From NCBI RefSeq assembly GCF_003391095.1, contig NZ_CP031447.1:2790001-2854000 (forward strand): a stretch of 64,000 nt of DNA. Direction: 5' to 3'. This DNA is from Austwickia chelonae (lineage in GTDB: Bacteria; Actinomycetota; Actinomycetes; Actinomycetales; Dermatophilaceae). The number at the start of each line of letters is the position of its first letter. The first letter of the stretch is position 1. Both the position numbers and the translations under genes were made by a program. The notes beneath the pieces are model-generated. The model did no database searches. It was not told where the DNA came from and worked only from the letters and a program-made list of their open reading frames with translations. Positions 7,611 through 15,380 of the stretch are shown piece by piece.

Positions 7611-9677
7611 ATGAGCCGCCGCATCCTCGTCGTCCCCGCCAACCACGGCGCCGACTGCACCGCCACCGCCCTGGGCCTGCTGCAGGCCCTGGACGAGCGA
7701 GGCATCGACGTGGGCTACCTCAAGCCCTTCGCCCAGGCGTTGCACGGCCGCCCGGACCACGCCGTCGACCTGGTCCGCCTGGTCACCCCGCTGAACCCGC
7801 CCGCCCCCATCAGCGTCGCCGCGCTCGAAGCAGGCCTGTCCAAGGGACAGGACGACGACCTCATGGAAGAGGTCGTCGCCCTTGCCGACGAGACCCTCTC
7901 CGCCCATGACGTCGTCGTCATCGAGGGGCTGGTCCCCTCCGGGGAGAACGTCTACTCCCAGCGGGTCAACCACATGCTCGCCAAGGCGCTCGACGCCGAG
8001 GTCGTGGTCGTCGGCGCCATCAAGGACCACGACCCACAGGCCATCGCGTCCATCACGACGGGCAGCGCCGCCAGCTACCGAGTGGGTGAGGCCAGCCGAG
8101 TACTCGGCATCGTCCTGCGTCGGGGCGCACCGGGAACCGAAGCCGACTACCGGGCCGCTTTCGAGAACAGCGGTGAGCGTGTCGTCGGTTTCGTGGAGGC
8201 CACCGAGGCCACGGGTTGGCCGCGGGTCAGCGATCTCGCCCAGGAGCTGGGCCTGAAGAAGCTGAACGACGACGGTGACGAGACCCGGCGTATCAAGTCG
8301 ACAGCCGTTCTGGCCCAGTCGATGCCGGGCTTCCTCCCCGCACTCAAGGACGGCCAGCTGGTCGTCGTCCCCGCCGACCGGCACGATGTGCTGGTCTCGG
8401 CCGCGCTGGCCACCATGAACGGCGTGCGTCTGGCTGGGGTCCTGCTCACCGCAGGCATCCGGGCCGACGAGCGGGTGCTGGAGCTCTGCCAGCCCGCGCT
8501 GAAGACCGGTCTGCCGATCTACGCCACCGAGGACCACACGATCGACGCGGTCAACCGGGTGCTCTCGCACGGCCCGGAGGTCGCTCCCGACGATGACGCC
8601 CGCACCCGTCTGGTCATGGAGACCACGGCCAGCGTCCTCGACGAGGAGTGGGTGGAGTCCCTCACCGACGACCGGGCGAAGCGCCGCCTCAGCCCGGCCG
8701 CCTTCCGTCGCTACCTGACCACGCGCGCCCGCCAGGCCGGTAAGCGCATCGTGCTGCCGGAGGGCTCGGAGCCGCGGACCGTCGAAGCCGCGATCTCCTG
8801 CGAGAACAAGGGCATCGCGCACTGCGTGCTCCTGGCCCCTCGGGACGAGGTGGAGACCACGGCCAGCCGGTTGGGGCTCACCCTGCCGGAGTCGATCGAA
8901 ATCATCGATCCGACCGACATCCCGCAGAAGTACATCGACGCCCTGGTCGAACGCCGCAAGCACAAGGGCATGACCGAAGCCGCTGCTCGTGAACAGCTGT
9001 GCGACTCCGTCGTCTACGGCACCGTCATGGTGCACCTGGGCGAGGTCGACGGTCTGGTCAGCGGCGCGGTGCACACCACCGCGAACACGGTGCGTCCGGC
9101 GCTGCAGATCCTGGGCACCAAGCCTGGGGCGAAGCTGGTCAGCTCGGTGTTCTTCATGGGCTTGCCCGACGAGGTCGTCGTCTACGGCGACTGCGCGATC
9201 AACCCCGACCCGAATGCCGACGAGCTGGCCGACATCGCGATCCAGTCGGCCGATTCGGCAGCTGCTTTCGGTCTGGACCCGCGGGTCGCGATGATCTCCT
9301 TCTCGACCGGGACCTCCGGCTCCGGGGCGGATGTGGAGAAGGTCGCAGCGGCGACGAACCTGGTCAAGGAGCTGCGTCCGGACATCGCCGTGGACGGCCC
9401 CCTGCAGTACGACGCTGCGACGACCGCCTCGGTCGCCCGCTCGAAAGCACCGGACTCGCCGGTGGCCGGTAAGGCCACGGTCTTCGTGTTCCCCGACCTG
9501 AACACCGGGAACACGACCTACAAGGCCGTGCAGCGCTCCGCCTCGGTCATCTCCGTCGGCCCGATGCTGCAGGGCATCGCCGCCCCGGTCAACGACCTGT
9601 CGCGTGGCGCCCTGGTCGAGGACATCGAGTACACGATCGCGCTGACCGCCATCCAGGCCGCAGCGCCGTCGGCCTGA
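7611..9677 (+). CDS. pta: Phosphate acetyltransferase
   Basis: A full-length three-domain Pta of 688 residues. The N-terminal P-loop/BioD-like domain starts RRILVVPANHGADCTATALGL (about 1-220), a DRTGG-type domain follows (about 225-330), and the catalytic PTA_PTB domain covers about 370-680 with the motifs GKRIVLPEGSEPRTVEAA, DGLVSGAVHTTANTVRPALQ and MISFSTGTSGSG. It converts acetyl-CoA and phosphate to acetyl phosphate and CoA. With AckA one base upstream it makes the acetate overflow/assimilation pathway. ATG at 7611 is preceded by a GGAAGG site inside the end of ackA. A strong hairpin terminator follows at 9691-9738. Confidence 0.96.
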   Translation: MSRRILVVPANHGADCTATALGLLQALDERGIDVGYLKPFAQALHGRPDHAVDLVRLVTPLNPPAPISVAALEAGLSKGQDDDLMEEVVALADETLSAHDVVVIEGLVPSGENVYSQRVNHMLAKALDAEVVVVGAIKDHDPQAIASITTGSAASYRVGEASRVLGIVLRRGAPGTEADYRAAFENSGERVVGFVEATEATGWPRVSDLAQELGLKKLNDDGDETRRIKSTAVLAQSMPGFLPALKDGQLVVVPADRHDVLVSAALATMNGVRLAGVLLTAGIRADERVLELCQPALKTGLPIYATEDHTIDAVNRVLSHGPEVAPDDDARTRLVMETTASVLDEEWVESLTDDRAKRRLSPAAFRRYLTTRARQAGKRIVLPEGSEPRTVEAAISCENKGIAHCVLLAPRDEVETTASRLGLTLPESIEIIDPTDIPQKYIDALVERRKHKGMTEAAAREQLCDSVVYGTVMVHLGEVDGLVSGAVHTTANTVRPALQILGTKPGAKLVSSVFFMGLPDEVVVYGDCAINPDPNADELADIAIQSADSAAAFGLDPRVAMISFSTGTSGSGADVEKVAAATNLVKELRPDIAVDGPLQYDAATTASVARSKAPDSPVAGKATVFVFPDLNTGNTTYKAVQRSASVISVGPMLQGIAAPVNDLSRGALVEDIEYTIALTAIQAAAPSA

Positions 9678-9690
9678 TCCAGGACCCGCT

Positions 9691-9738
9691 AGAACGCGGT
9701 GGTGCCCCCGCCCTCGGGCGGGGGCACCACCGCGTTCT
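9691..9738. terminator. Bidirectional hairpin between pta and VOC gene
   Basis: Arms of at least 21 bp (9691-9711 with 9718-9738) pair perfectly around a short loop. It lies between convergent genes and is followed by T-rich sequence only weakly, so it may act as a shared terminator. Confidence 0.8.
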
Positions 9739-9745
9739 GCTGCGC

Positions 9746-10141
9746 TCAGGCAGCTTCCGGGTCTGGTTGGTGAAGGCCGAAGACATTGTTCTCGGTGTCG
9801 TGGTAGTACCCCTGCCAGGCCATCCCCGGTAGGGCGAACTTCTCCATGGCCACGGTGCCCCCGGCTTCCTCGATCCGAGAGGCCAGGGCGTCGTAGTCCT
9901 CGGTCCCGACGGTGAGGACGGCTCCCGCGACTGGACCACCGACCTCCGGGTTGGGCGTCTGACGTTGCATGATCGCACCGTTGATCCCCGGCTCGCCGTC
10001 CTCGCCGGTGACCACCCCGTAGTAGGGCGCACCGACGTACTCGCTCCAGTCCTGCATCTGCCAGCCGAAGACCTGCTGGTAGAAGGCGACAGCCCGGGGG
10101 ACGTCCGCGGCATGGATCTCGAAATGGATGACTCGCGACAT
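9746..10141 (-). CDS. VOC/glyoxalase-fold family protein
   Basis: A 131-residue vicinal-oxygen-chelate protein with the beta-alpha-beta-beta-beta halves of the fold: VIHFEIHAADVPRAVAFYQQVFGWQM at the N-terminus and GYYHDTENNVFGLHQPD at the C-terminus. Candidate metal ligands are His6 and a Glu of the last strand region. Substrate cannot be told; related proteins include glyoxalases, antibiotic-resistance dioxygenase-like proteins and many uncharacterised members. The ATG at 10141 has AGGAGA nine bases upstream. Single gene, convergent with pta. Confidence 0.85.
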   Translation of the reverse strand: MSRVIHFEIHAADVPRAVAFYQQVFGWQMQDWSEYVGAPYYGVVTGEDGEPGINGAIMQRQTPNPEVGGPVAGAVLTVGTEDYDALASRIEEAGGTVAMEKFALPGMAWQGYYHDTENNVFGLHQPDPEAA

Positions 10142-10284
10142 TGATCCATTCTCCTGGTGGTGTCACCGGAATGCCACTGGAGCGCTGCGAGCACCACTAC
10201 AGTGGCGAGATATCCGAAATAACCGATTTTTCCGCGTCAGCGGAATCGAGTCCAAGATCATCTCCCCCGTCGATTGGAGAGAAT

Positions 10285-11169
10285 GTGCCCAGGCTGACGA
10301 TCATGATGGCTGCCCGTAACGCAGAAGAAACCGTCGCGAAGGCCGTCTCCTCGACCCTGCGAGCTGCACCCGCCGACACCGAACTGGTCGTCTGCGACGA
10401 TGCAAGCACCGACCGGACCATCGAAAAGATCGAGTCCTTGGCCGACCGTCGGGTCCGGGTGATCCGCCACGCCGCATCACAAGGCAGCGGCGCAGCACGA
10501 CAAACCGTTCTGGATTCCACAGACAGCGAATTCGTCGCGAACATGGACGCCGACGACATCTCCTTGCCCTGGCGTTTCCGCCGGGCGATTCCCGCACTGG
10601 AAGGACATGATGCCGTCTTCAGCGGCGCTGTGGCCTTCGGTACCGGCTACCCCGCCCGGCCCAGTCTGACCTTCTCCCTACCGGCCCAGGAGATGCCGAC
10701 GATCCTGGCGATCCACAACCCACTGTTCCACTCCAGCATGCTGGCCCGCAGAGCCGCGGTGGAAGCGGTGGGTGGTTATCAACGCCTTCGCCGAGGCCAG
10801 GACTACGACCTTTGGCTACGAATGTCCGCCAACAGATCGAAACTGAGACGGGTGGCCACGCCGATGATCGGCTACCGGTTCTCCCGGACCCAGATCTCCG
10901 GAAGCACCGACTATCTGGCGCTGATGACGGCCCAGCCCGAACTGCAAAGTTCCTACTGGGCGAATCTGAACCTCGTACTCGGCAGCCGGATCGCAGCCCG
11001 GCTCGATGCCCACGCCGACCCCGCAGCCATCCGGGATGCCGTGCACCAGCTGGCCCGCTCTTTCCGCCCCGCGACCCGGGCGCGCTACCGCCGAGTGCTG
11101 AACCGGGCGACGGTGCCCGCACTCCCCCACCCGGATCAGAGACATCCCCGGAGGGCTGTTCCCACATAG
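10285..11169 (+). CDS. Family 2 glycosyltransferase
   Basis: About 294 residues, GT-A fold family 2 transferase. The N-terminus reads VPRLTIMMAARNAEETVAKAVSS, followed by ELVVCDDASTDRT (nucleotide-sugar contact), and the metal-binding DxD as FVANMDADDISLPWRF. Later GGYQRLRRGQDYDLWLRM is the usual acceptor-side motif. It should transfer a sugar from a nucleotide donor at the cytoplasmic face of the membrane; donor and acceptor are unknown. The GTG at 10285 is chosen because homology begins there; GGAGA lies four bases upstream. The 3' end overlaps the convergent M56 peptidase gene by 34 bp. No other cell-surface polysaccharide genes are nearby. Confidence 0.85.
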   Translation: MPRLTIMMAARNAEETVAKAVSSTLRAAPADTELVVCDDASTDRTIEKIESLADRRVRVIRHAASQGSGAARQTVLDSTDSEFVANMDADDISLPWRFRRAIPALEGHDAVFSGAVAFGTGYPARPSLTFSLPAQEMPTILAIHNPLFHSSMLARRAAVEAVGGYQRLRRGQDYDLWLRMSANRSKLRRVATPMIGYRFSRTQISGSTDYLALMTAQPELQSSYWANLNLVLGSRIAARLDAHADPAAIRDAVHQLARSFRPATRARYRRVLNRATVPALPHPDQRHPRRAVPT

Positions 11170-12125
11170 GGCAGCGGCGCCGTCGCTCCGGCCAAGGCCA
11201 GGGCGATCACACCGGCGGCGAGGAGGACGGCCGGGCGAGCCGCCGGAGCAGGGTCGACCGGACACACCAGGTGCCGGATCCGTTGCGGACCAGCGGCGTG
11301 CAGAGCATGCGCCTCGCAGAACTCGGTCTCACGCGGCCCGGCAGGTTCACCCAGCAGCAGCAAGGCAGAAGCCAGAGCCGGAGTCCCGACACACGCCTTG
11401 GCCGCGTCATCGGCCGCGATCTCCAGGTAGTGGGGAACAGCGTCTGCCGCCGCAGCCATGAGCGGCACCGCCCGTAACGGACGGGACAGCAGCGCCGCGA
11501 ACCCACCGAGCAGGTGGTGTCCTTGCTCGAGATGAGCGGCCTCGTGAGCGAGAACTGCAGCCAGTTCCTTCTGCCCGAGGACGCCGAGCGCCTTGGTGGA
11601 CAGGACGATACCGCCGCGCCGTCCGGGCAGCGCCACCGCGAAGGGCTGCGGGTCGTCGACCACGAGGACATCGTGTCCATGCAGCGTCGTGGACACTCCC
11701 CGGCGACGCAGGCGGGCCGACGCCTGCCTGGTGATCCGGGCCCGACGGGATCCTTCTACCAGCAGGGACGACACGAGGGCGCCTCCGACGAGCGCCGATG
11801 CCACGAGAAGAAAAATTGCGCTTGGAGGGATCTCCGTGGCAAAGGGACCGTCGCTGGAGCCGACCGAGCACCGACCACAGCTCTGAGGGGTGTGCCCCAG
11901 CAGCCGAGGACCGGCCAGCACCCAGGCGAACAGCGGGCCGAGCGCAAGCGTGGCCAGCACCCACAAGCCCATCCCCGCGGTGAGCAGATGCGCAGCGGTG
12001 CGTGGCCGGTGCATCAGCGCGGGCGCGGCCCTGCGGAGCAGGAATGGCGCACCGACCGCTGAGATCAGGAGCCCCAGCATGATCGTCATCGCGACGACCA
12101 GAAGTGGATCGATCCCGGCGATCAC
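11136..12125 (-). CDS. M56-family membrane zinc metallopeptidase (BlaR1/MecR1-like, no sensor domain)
   Basis: 329 residues with hydrophobic segments near residues 5-30, 45-70, 100-125 and at the C-terminus. The zinc site HEAAH (HExxH) lies near residue 200 in LAAVLAHEAAHLEQGHHLLGG, with a downstream EIAADDAA helix that supplies the third ligand in this family. In BlaR1/MecR1 the M56 domain cleaves the BlaI repressor or signals to it. Here there is no penicillin-binding sensor domain. The gene overlaps the upstream BlaI-type repressor by 4 bp (ATGA), the standard two-gene arrangement, and its target genes are likely the divergent thiol-redox pair. Confidence 0.85.
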   Translation of the reverse strand: MIAGIDPLLVVAMTIMLGLLISAVGAPFLLRRAAPALMHRPRTAAHLLTAGMGLWVLATLALGPLFAWVLAGPRLLGHTPQSCGRCSVGSSDGPFATEIPPSAIFLLVASALVGGALVSSLLVEGSRRARITRQASARLRRRGVSTTLHGHDVLVVDDPQPFAVALPGRRGGIVLSTKALGVLGQKELAAVLAHEAAHLEQGHHLLGGFAALLSRPLRAVPLMAAAADAVPHYLEIAADDAAKACVGTPALASALLLLGEPAGPRETEFCEAHALHAAGPQRIRHLVCPVDPAPAARPAVLLAAGVIALALAGATAPLPYVGTALRGCL

Positions 12126-12532
12126 CGCCGCCCTCCGATCTCCTGGTCAGCGAGATAGGCGCGGAGCAGGGCCCGATCACCTTCAGGAATGGCTTCGACG
12201 AAATGCAGGATGGATGCAGCCCGGTCATGGCTGGCGTCGAGGGCATGACTCATCAGGGATGCCGTGTGGGCTTCACGGCTGGTGCGAGCGGCATAGCGTA
12301 CGGAGCGGCCGTCCTTGTGCGCCTCGACCAGTTCTTTGCCGACGAGGTGACCGAGGACGGTGGCGATGGTCGTGTAGGCGGGGCGCCCGTCGAGGACGGT
12401 GATGATGTCGCGGATGGAAGAGGGGCCCCGATCCCAAAGAATGTCGAGGACGTGGGCTTCGAGAGGGCCCAGGCGCGGGCTGTCGGCGTGGCGTGGCGCG
12501 CGCATATCACCGGTGCTCTTTCCTCGCGTCAT
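12122..12532 (-). CDS. BlaI/MecI/CopY-family repressor
   Basis: A winged-helix repressor of about 136 residues from the ATG at 12532, which has GGGAG upstream. A start at 12568 is possible but would put the codon inside the palindromic operator. Family signatures: LGPLEAHVLDILWDRGPSSIRDI (helices 1-2), AYTTIATVLGHLVGKELVEAHKDGRSVRYAA (recognition helix and wing), then a C-terminal dimerisation helix. BlaI-type repressors are inactivated by an M56 protease partner, which is the next gene, overlapping by 4 bp. A near-perfect operator palindrome lies immediately upstream between this pair and the divergent DsbA/CcdA genes. Confidence 0.9.
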   Translation of the reverse strand: MTRGKSTGDMRAPRHADSPRLGPLEAHVLDILWDRGPSSIRDIITVLDGRPAYTTIATVLGHLVGKELVEAHKDGRSVRYAARTSREAHTASLMSHALDASHDRAASILHFVEAIPEGDRALLRAYLADQEIGGRR

Positions 12533-12565
12533 GGCCCCGAGTCTCCCAGACCGTCGACGACGATG

Positions 12566-12589
12566 CATAGTCGACTATGTGCCATAGTC
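12566..12589. promoter_or_regulatory. Palindromic operator for BlaI-type repressor
   Basis: CATAGTCGACTATG at 12566-12579 is a perfect 14-bp palindrome, and a further CATAGTC half-site follows at 12583-12589. It sits in the intergenic region between blaI/M56 (minus) and dsbA-like/ccdA (plus), so one repressor could control both directions. Confidence 0.7.
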
Positions 12590-12642
12590 AAAAGCTCCGG
12601 CACAGCACCCGGCGACATCATCCGCACGACGAGGAGAAGCCC

Positions 12643-13398
12643 ATGCCCGAACGACCCACCCCGGCACGATGGCGGTCCTGGGCGGTGCCGATCACGGTCG
12701 TCATCGTCGCGGCGTCCCTGCTGCTGCTCACCTATCTGGCGCAGCAGAACAACGGACCCCAGCAGCCGGGCAGCCCTGCTGCGGCCACGAAGTCCACTCC
12801 GGACGGGAAGGGGCAGAGCCCTGCTCCGGACGGCATCGAGGAAGCGATCAAGAAGGTACAGCGCCGCGATCCCAAGGATCTGCTCAGCGTTGGGCCTGTC
12901 GATGCCCCGGTCGTCCTGATCGTCTTCTCCGACTACCAGTGCACCTTCTGTGCCCGGTGGACCCATACCACTCTCCCGGAGATGAAGAAGCGCGCGGACG
13001 CCGGTCAGCTGCGCATCGAGTGGCGCGATGTCAACATGTACGGCGAGAACTCGAAGCGGGCGTCGCTGGCCTCCTACGCCGCTGCCCGTCAGGGACGTTT
13101 CTGGGACTACCACGACAAGCTCTTCCCCGAAGGCAAAACGCGCCCCAAGCCTCAGATGACCGCTGACGCGCTGATCGCCACTGCCACGGAGATGGGACTG
13201 GACGCGAAGAAGTTCAAGGAGGACATGGAGAGCACCGAAGCTCTTGGGGAGATCGCCCGGAACGAGAAGCTGGCGACCGATCTCGGTGCCGCTGCCACTC
13301 CGGCCTTCCTCATGGGCACGAAGCCGATCTCCGGGGCACAGCCGACCGAGGTCTTCGTGCAAGCCTTCGAGCAGGCTCTCGCGGCGAGCAAGCACTGA
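12643..13398 (+). CDS. Membrane-anchored DsbA-family thiol oxidoreductase
   Basis: 251 residues. A short basic N-terminus and one transmembrane segment (about residues 13-35, AVPITVVIVAASLLLLTYLA) anchor it outside the membrane. A Pro/Ala-rich linker leads to a DsbA/thioredoxin-4 domain with the redox motif C-T-F-C in FSDYQCTFCARW, the cis-Pro loop AATPAFLMG, and a helical insertion typical of the family. It should form or shuffle disulfides in exported proteins. GAGGAG lies 6 bases before the ATG at 12643. The CcdA-like gene follows after 3 bp, so the two likely form an extracytoplasmic thiol-redox pair under the BlaI-type operator upstream. Confidence 0.88.
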   Translation: MPERPTPARWRSWAVPITVVIVAASLLLLTYLAQQNNGPQQPGSPAAATKSTPDGKGQSPAPDGIEEAIKKVQRRDPKDLLSVGPVDAPVVLIVFSDYQCTFCARWTHTTLPEMKKRADAGQLRIEWRDVNMYGENSKRASLASYAAARQGRFWDYHDKLFPEGKTRPKPQMTADALIATATEMGLDAKKFKEDMESTEALGEIARNEKLATDLGAAATPAFLMGTKPISGAQPTEVFVQAFEQALAASKH

Positions 13399-13401
13399 CC
13401 G

Positions 13402-14217
13402 ATGGATATCGGACTACTCGCTGCTTTTCTCGGTGGCACGCTCGCGCTACTGAGCCCGTGCGGGGCTCTTCTGCTCCCGGCGTTCTTCGCGGCGACGGTG
13501 GGCACCGGTCCTCGGCTGCTCCTGCACGGGGCGCTCTTCTACGCCGGACTGTTGACGGTTCTGGTTCCCTTGGGGTTGGGTGTCGGCGCGCTGGGATCGG
13601 TCGTGGCCACCCAGCGCGACACGATCGTGCTGGTCACAGCGATTGTGCTGGTGCTCCTCGGGTTGGCTCAGATGGCTGGGTTGGGTTTCGACGCCGCTAG
13701 CGCGCTCCCGGGGATTCGTGGCCTCCAGGAGAGCACGACCCGCCGCACCGGCGCACTCAAGACGGTCCTGCTGGGCGCGGCCGGTGGAGTCACCGGCTTC
13801 TGTGTCGGGCCGATCCTGGGCGCGGTGCTCACTTTGGCTGCGACGCGTGGCAACACGGTTGCTGCCGGCGGGCTGCTCGCCGTGTACGGCGCGGGGATGG
13901 TTGTTCCGCTGCTGTTGATCGCCGCAGCCTGGCACCGGATGAGCGATCATTCCCGGGCTGCGTTGCGAGGACGCCCGGTGCGGGTCTTCGGGCGGGAGCT
14001 GCATTCGACATCGCTGCTCACCGGGGCCTTGATCGTGGCCCTGGGGGTGCTCTTCTGGGCCACCGACGGGCTACTGACGATGCCCGAGCTGGTTCCGGTG
14101 AGCACTCAGGACTGGTTGCAGCAGCAGGTCGCCGCGCTGGCCCGCAGCTCGTACGACGTCATCGCCATCGTGCTCGTCGCCGCGGTGGTCCTGGTGGTCT
14201 GGGCGCGGAAACGGTAG
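13402..14217 (+). CDS. CcdA/DsbD-like membrane electron-transfer protein
   Basis: 271 residues with about six transmembrane helices. The family's two membrane cysteines are visible, in LLSPCGALLLPAF (helix 1) and in GVTGFCVGPILGAVL (helix 4). CcdA/DsbD-beta proteins carry reducing equivalents from cytoplasmic thioredoxin across the membrane to extracytoplasmic thiol proteins. Its start lies 3 bp after the DsbA-like gene, giving an obvious partner. A further helix at the C-terminus ends in WARKR. A hairpin terminator follows at 14246-14284. Confidence 0.87.
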   Translation: MDIGLLAAFLGGTLALLSPCGALLLPAFFAATVGTGPRLLLHGALFYAGLLTVLVPLGLGVGALGSVVATQRDTIVLVTAIVLVLLGLAQMAGLGFDAASALPGIRGLQESTTRRTGALKTVLLGAAGGVTGFCVGPILGAVLTLAATRGNTVAAGGLLAVYGAGMVVPLLLIAAAWHRMSDHSRAALRGRPVRVFGRELHSTSLLTGALIVALGVLFWATDGLLTMPELVPVSTQDWLQQQVAALARSSYDVIAIVLVAAVVLVVWARKR

Positions 14218-14245
14218 AACACCAGCGACCCCGGACACCGCGCGA

Positions 14246-14290
14246 GCCCGCCCTCACACCCGACGCGTAGGGGTGAGGGCGGGCCGCTTT
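14246..14290. terminator. Hairpin between ccdA-like gene and nrdB
   Basis: Arms 14246-14257 and 14273-14284 (gcccgccctcac / gtgagggcgggc) are perfect complements with a 15-base loop, ending in CGCTTT. It separates two convergent genes. Confidence 0.75.
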
Positions 14291-14300
14291 CCGACCGGGC

Positions 14301-15380
14301 TCAGTCCCAGGAGAGGGAGCCGCCGGTCTGGTATTCGGTGACCCTGGTCTCGAAGAAGTTCTTCTCCTTGACCAGGTCCATGGATTCGGACATCCACGGG
14401 AAGGGGTTCTCGTCCTCGCCGTAGAGGGGCGCCAGGCCCAGCTGTCCGCACCTGCGGTCGGTGATGAAGTGCATGTACTGCTCGACGTGGGCGACGGTCA
14501 TGCCGAGCATGCCGCGCGGCATGATGTCGCGGGCGTAGGCGATCTCCAGGTCACAGGCCTCCCGCAACATGGTGCGCACCTCGTCCTGGAAGTCGACGGT
14601 CCACAGGTGCGGGTTCTCCAGTTTGATCTGGTTGATGCAGTCGATGCCGAAGTTCAGGTGGATCGACTCGTCACGCAGGATGTACTGGTACTGCTCGGCG
14701 ATACCGACCATCTTCCCTCGGCGACCCAGCGAGAGGATCTGCGCGAAGCCGGTGTAGAACCACATCCCTTCGAAGACGACGTAGAAGGCGACGAGGTCGC
14801 GCAGGAAGGCCTGGTCCGCCTCGACGGTGCCGGTGGCGAAGGTGTCCGACTCCAGGTTCTGGGTGTATTTCAACGCCCAGGCATCCTTGTCGGTGATGGA
14901 GGGCACCTCGCGGTACATGTTGAACAGTTCGCCCTCGTCGAGGCCGAGGCTGGTGCAGATGTACTGGAAGGTGTGGGTGTGCACGGCTTCCTCGAAGGCC
15001 TGACGCAACAGGTACTGACGGCATTCGGGGTTGGTGATGTGCCGGTAGACGGCCAGGACGATGTTGTTCGCCACGAGTGATTCCGCCGTGGCGAAGAACC
15101 CGAGGTTCCGTTTGAGCATGAGGCGTTCGTCGTCGGTGAGGGCGTCCGGCGAGCGCCACTGGGCGATATCGGCCTGCATGGCGACCTCGGTGGGCATCCA
15201 GTGGTTGTGGCAGCCGGCGAGGTATTTCTCCCAGGCCCACCCGTACTTCATGGGCAGGAGCTGGTTGACATCGGAACGTGCGTTGATCATCGCCTTGTCG
15301 TCGACGTGGACCCGGCCGACGTCCTGGACGTGCAGGCTGTCGAAGGACGCGCTGTCCTGGGCGTTCTGGGTGGCGGTCAC
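14301..15380 (-). CDS. nrdB: Ribonucleotide reductase small subunit, class Ic type (Phe at radical-Tyr site)
   Basis: 359 residues from GTG at 15380, which overlaps the nrdA stop by 4 bp (GTGA). Metal ligands can be placed by family motifs: Glu100 ([12 protein letters not shown]), Glu131 and His134 ([10 protein letters not shown]), Glu204 (FEGMWF), Glu238 and His241 (RDESIHLNF). Class Ia/b enzymes have a radical Tyr four residues after the first His; here that residue is Phe138. Together with Glu rather than Asp as first ligand, this is the pattern of class Ic enzymes such as that of Chlamydia trachomatis, which use a Mn(IV)/Fe(III) centre and no tyrosyl radical. Cofactor type is inference from these residues. 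The subunit generates the thiyl radical in NrdA. Confidence 0.93.
   Translation of the reverse strand: MTATQNAQDSASFDSLHVQDVGRVHVDDKAMINARSDVNQLLPMKYGWAWEKYLAGCHNHWMPTEVAMQADIAQWRSPDALTDDERLMLKRNLGFFATAESLVANNIVLAVYRHITNPECRQYLLRQAFEEAVHTHTFQYICTSLGLDEGELFNMYREVPSITDKDAWALKYTQNLESDTFATGTVEADQAFLRDLVAFYVVFEGMWFYTGFAQILSLGRRGKMVGIAEQYQYILRDESIHLNFGIDCINQIKLENPHLWTVDFQDEVRTMLREACDLEIAYARDIMPRGMLGMTVAHVEQYMHFITDRRCGQLGLAPLYGEDENPFPWMSESMDLVKEKNFFETRVTEYQTGGSLSWD

Noticed and set aside
5800-7614. Open frame of 604 codons overlapping ackA
   Set aside because: Arg/Pro/His-rich out-of-frame shadow of ackA; the real frame has clear acetate kinase motifs.
7581-10166. Open frame of 861 codons on the minus strand opposite pta
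   Set aside because: Antisense shadow of pta and the VOC gene with no domain similarity.
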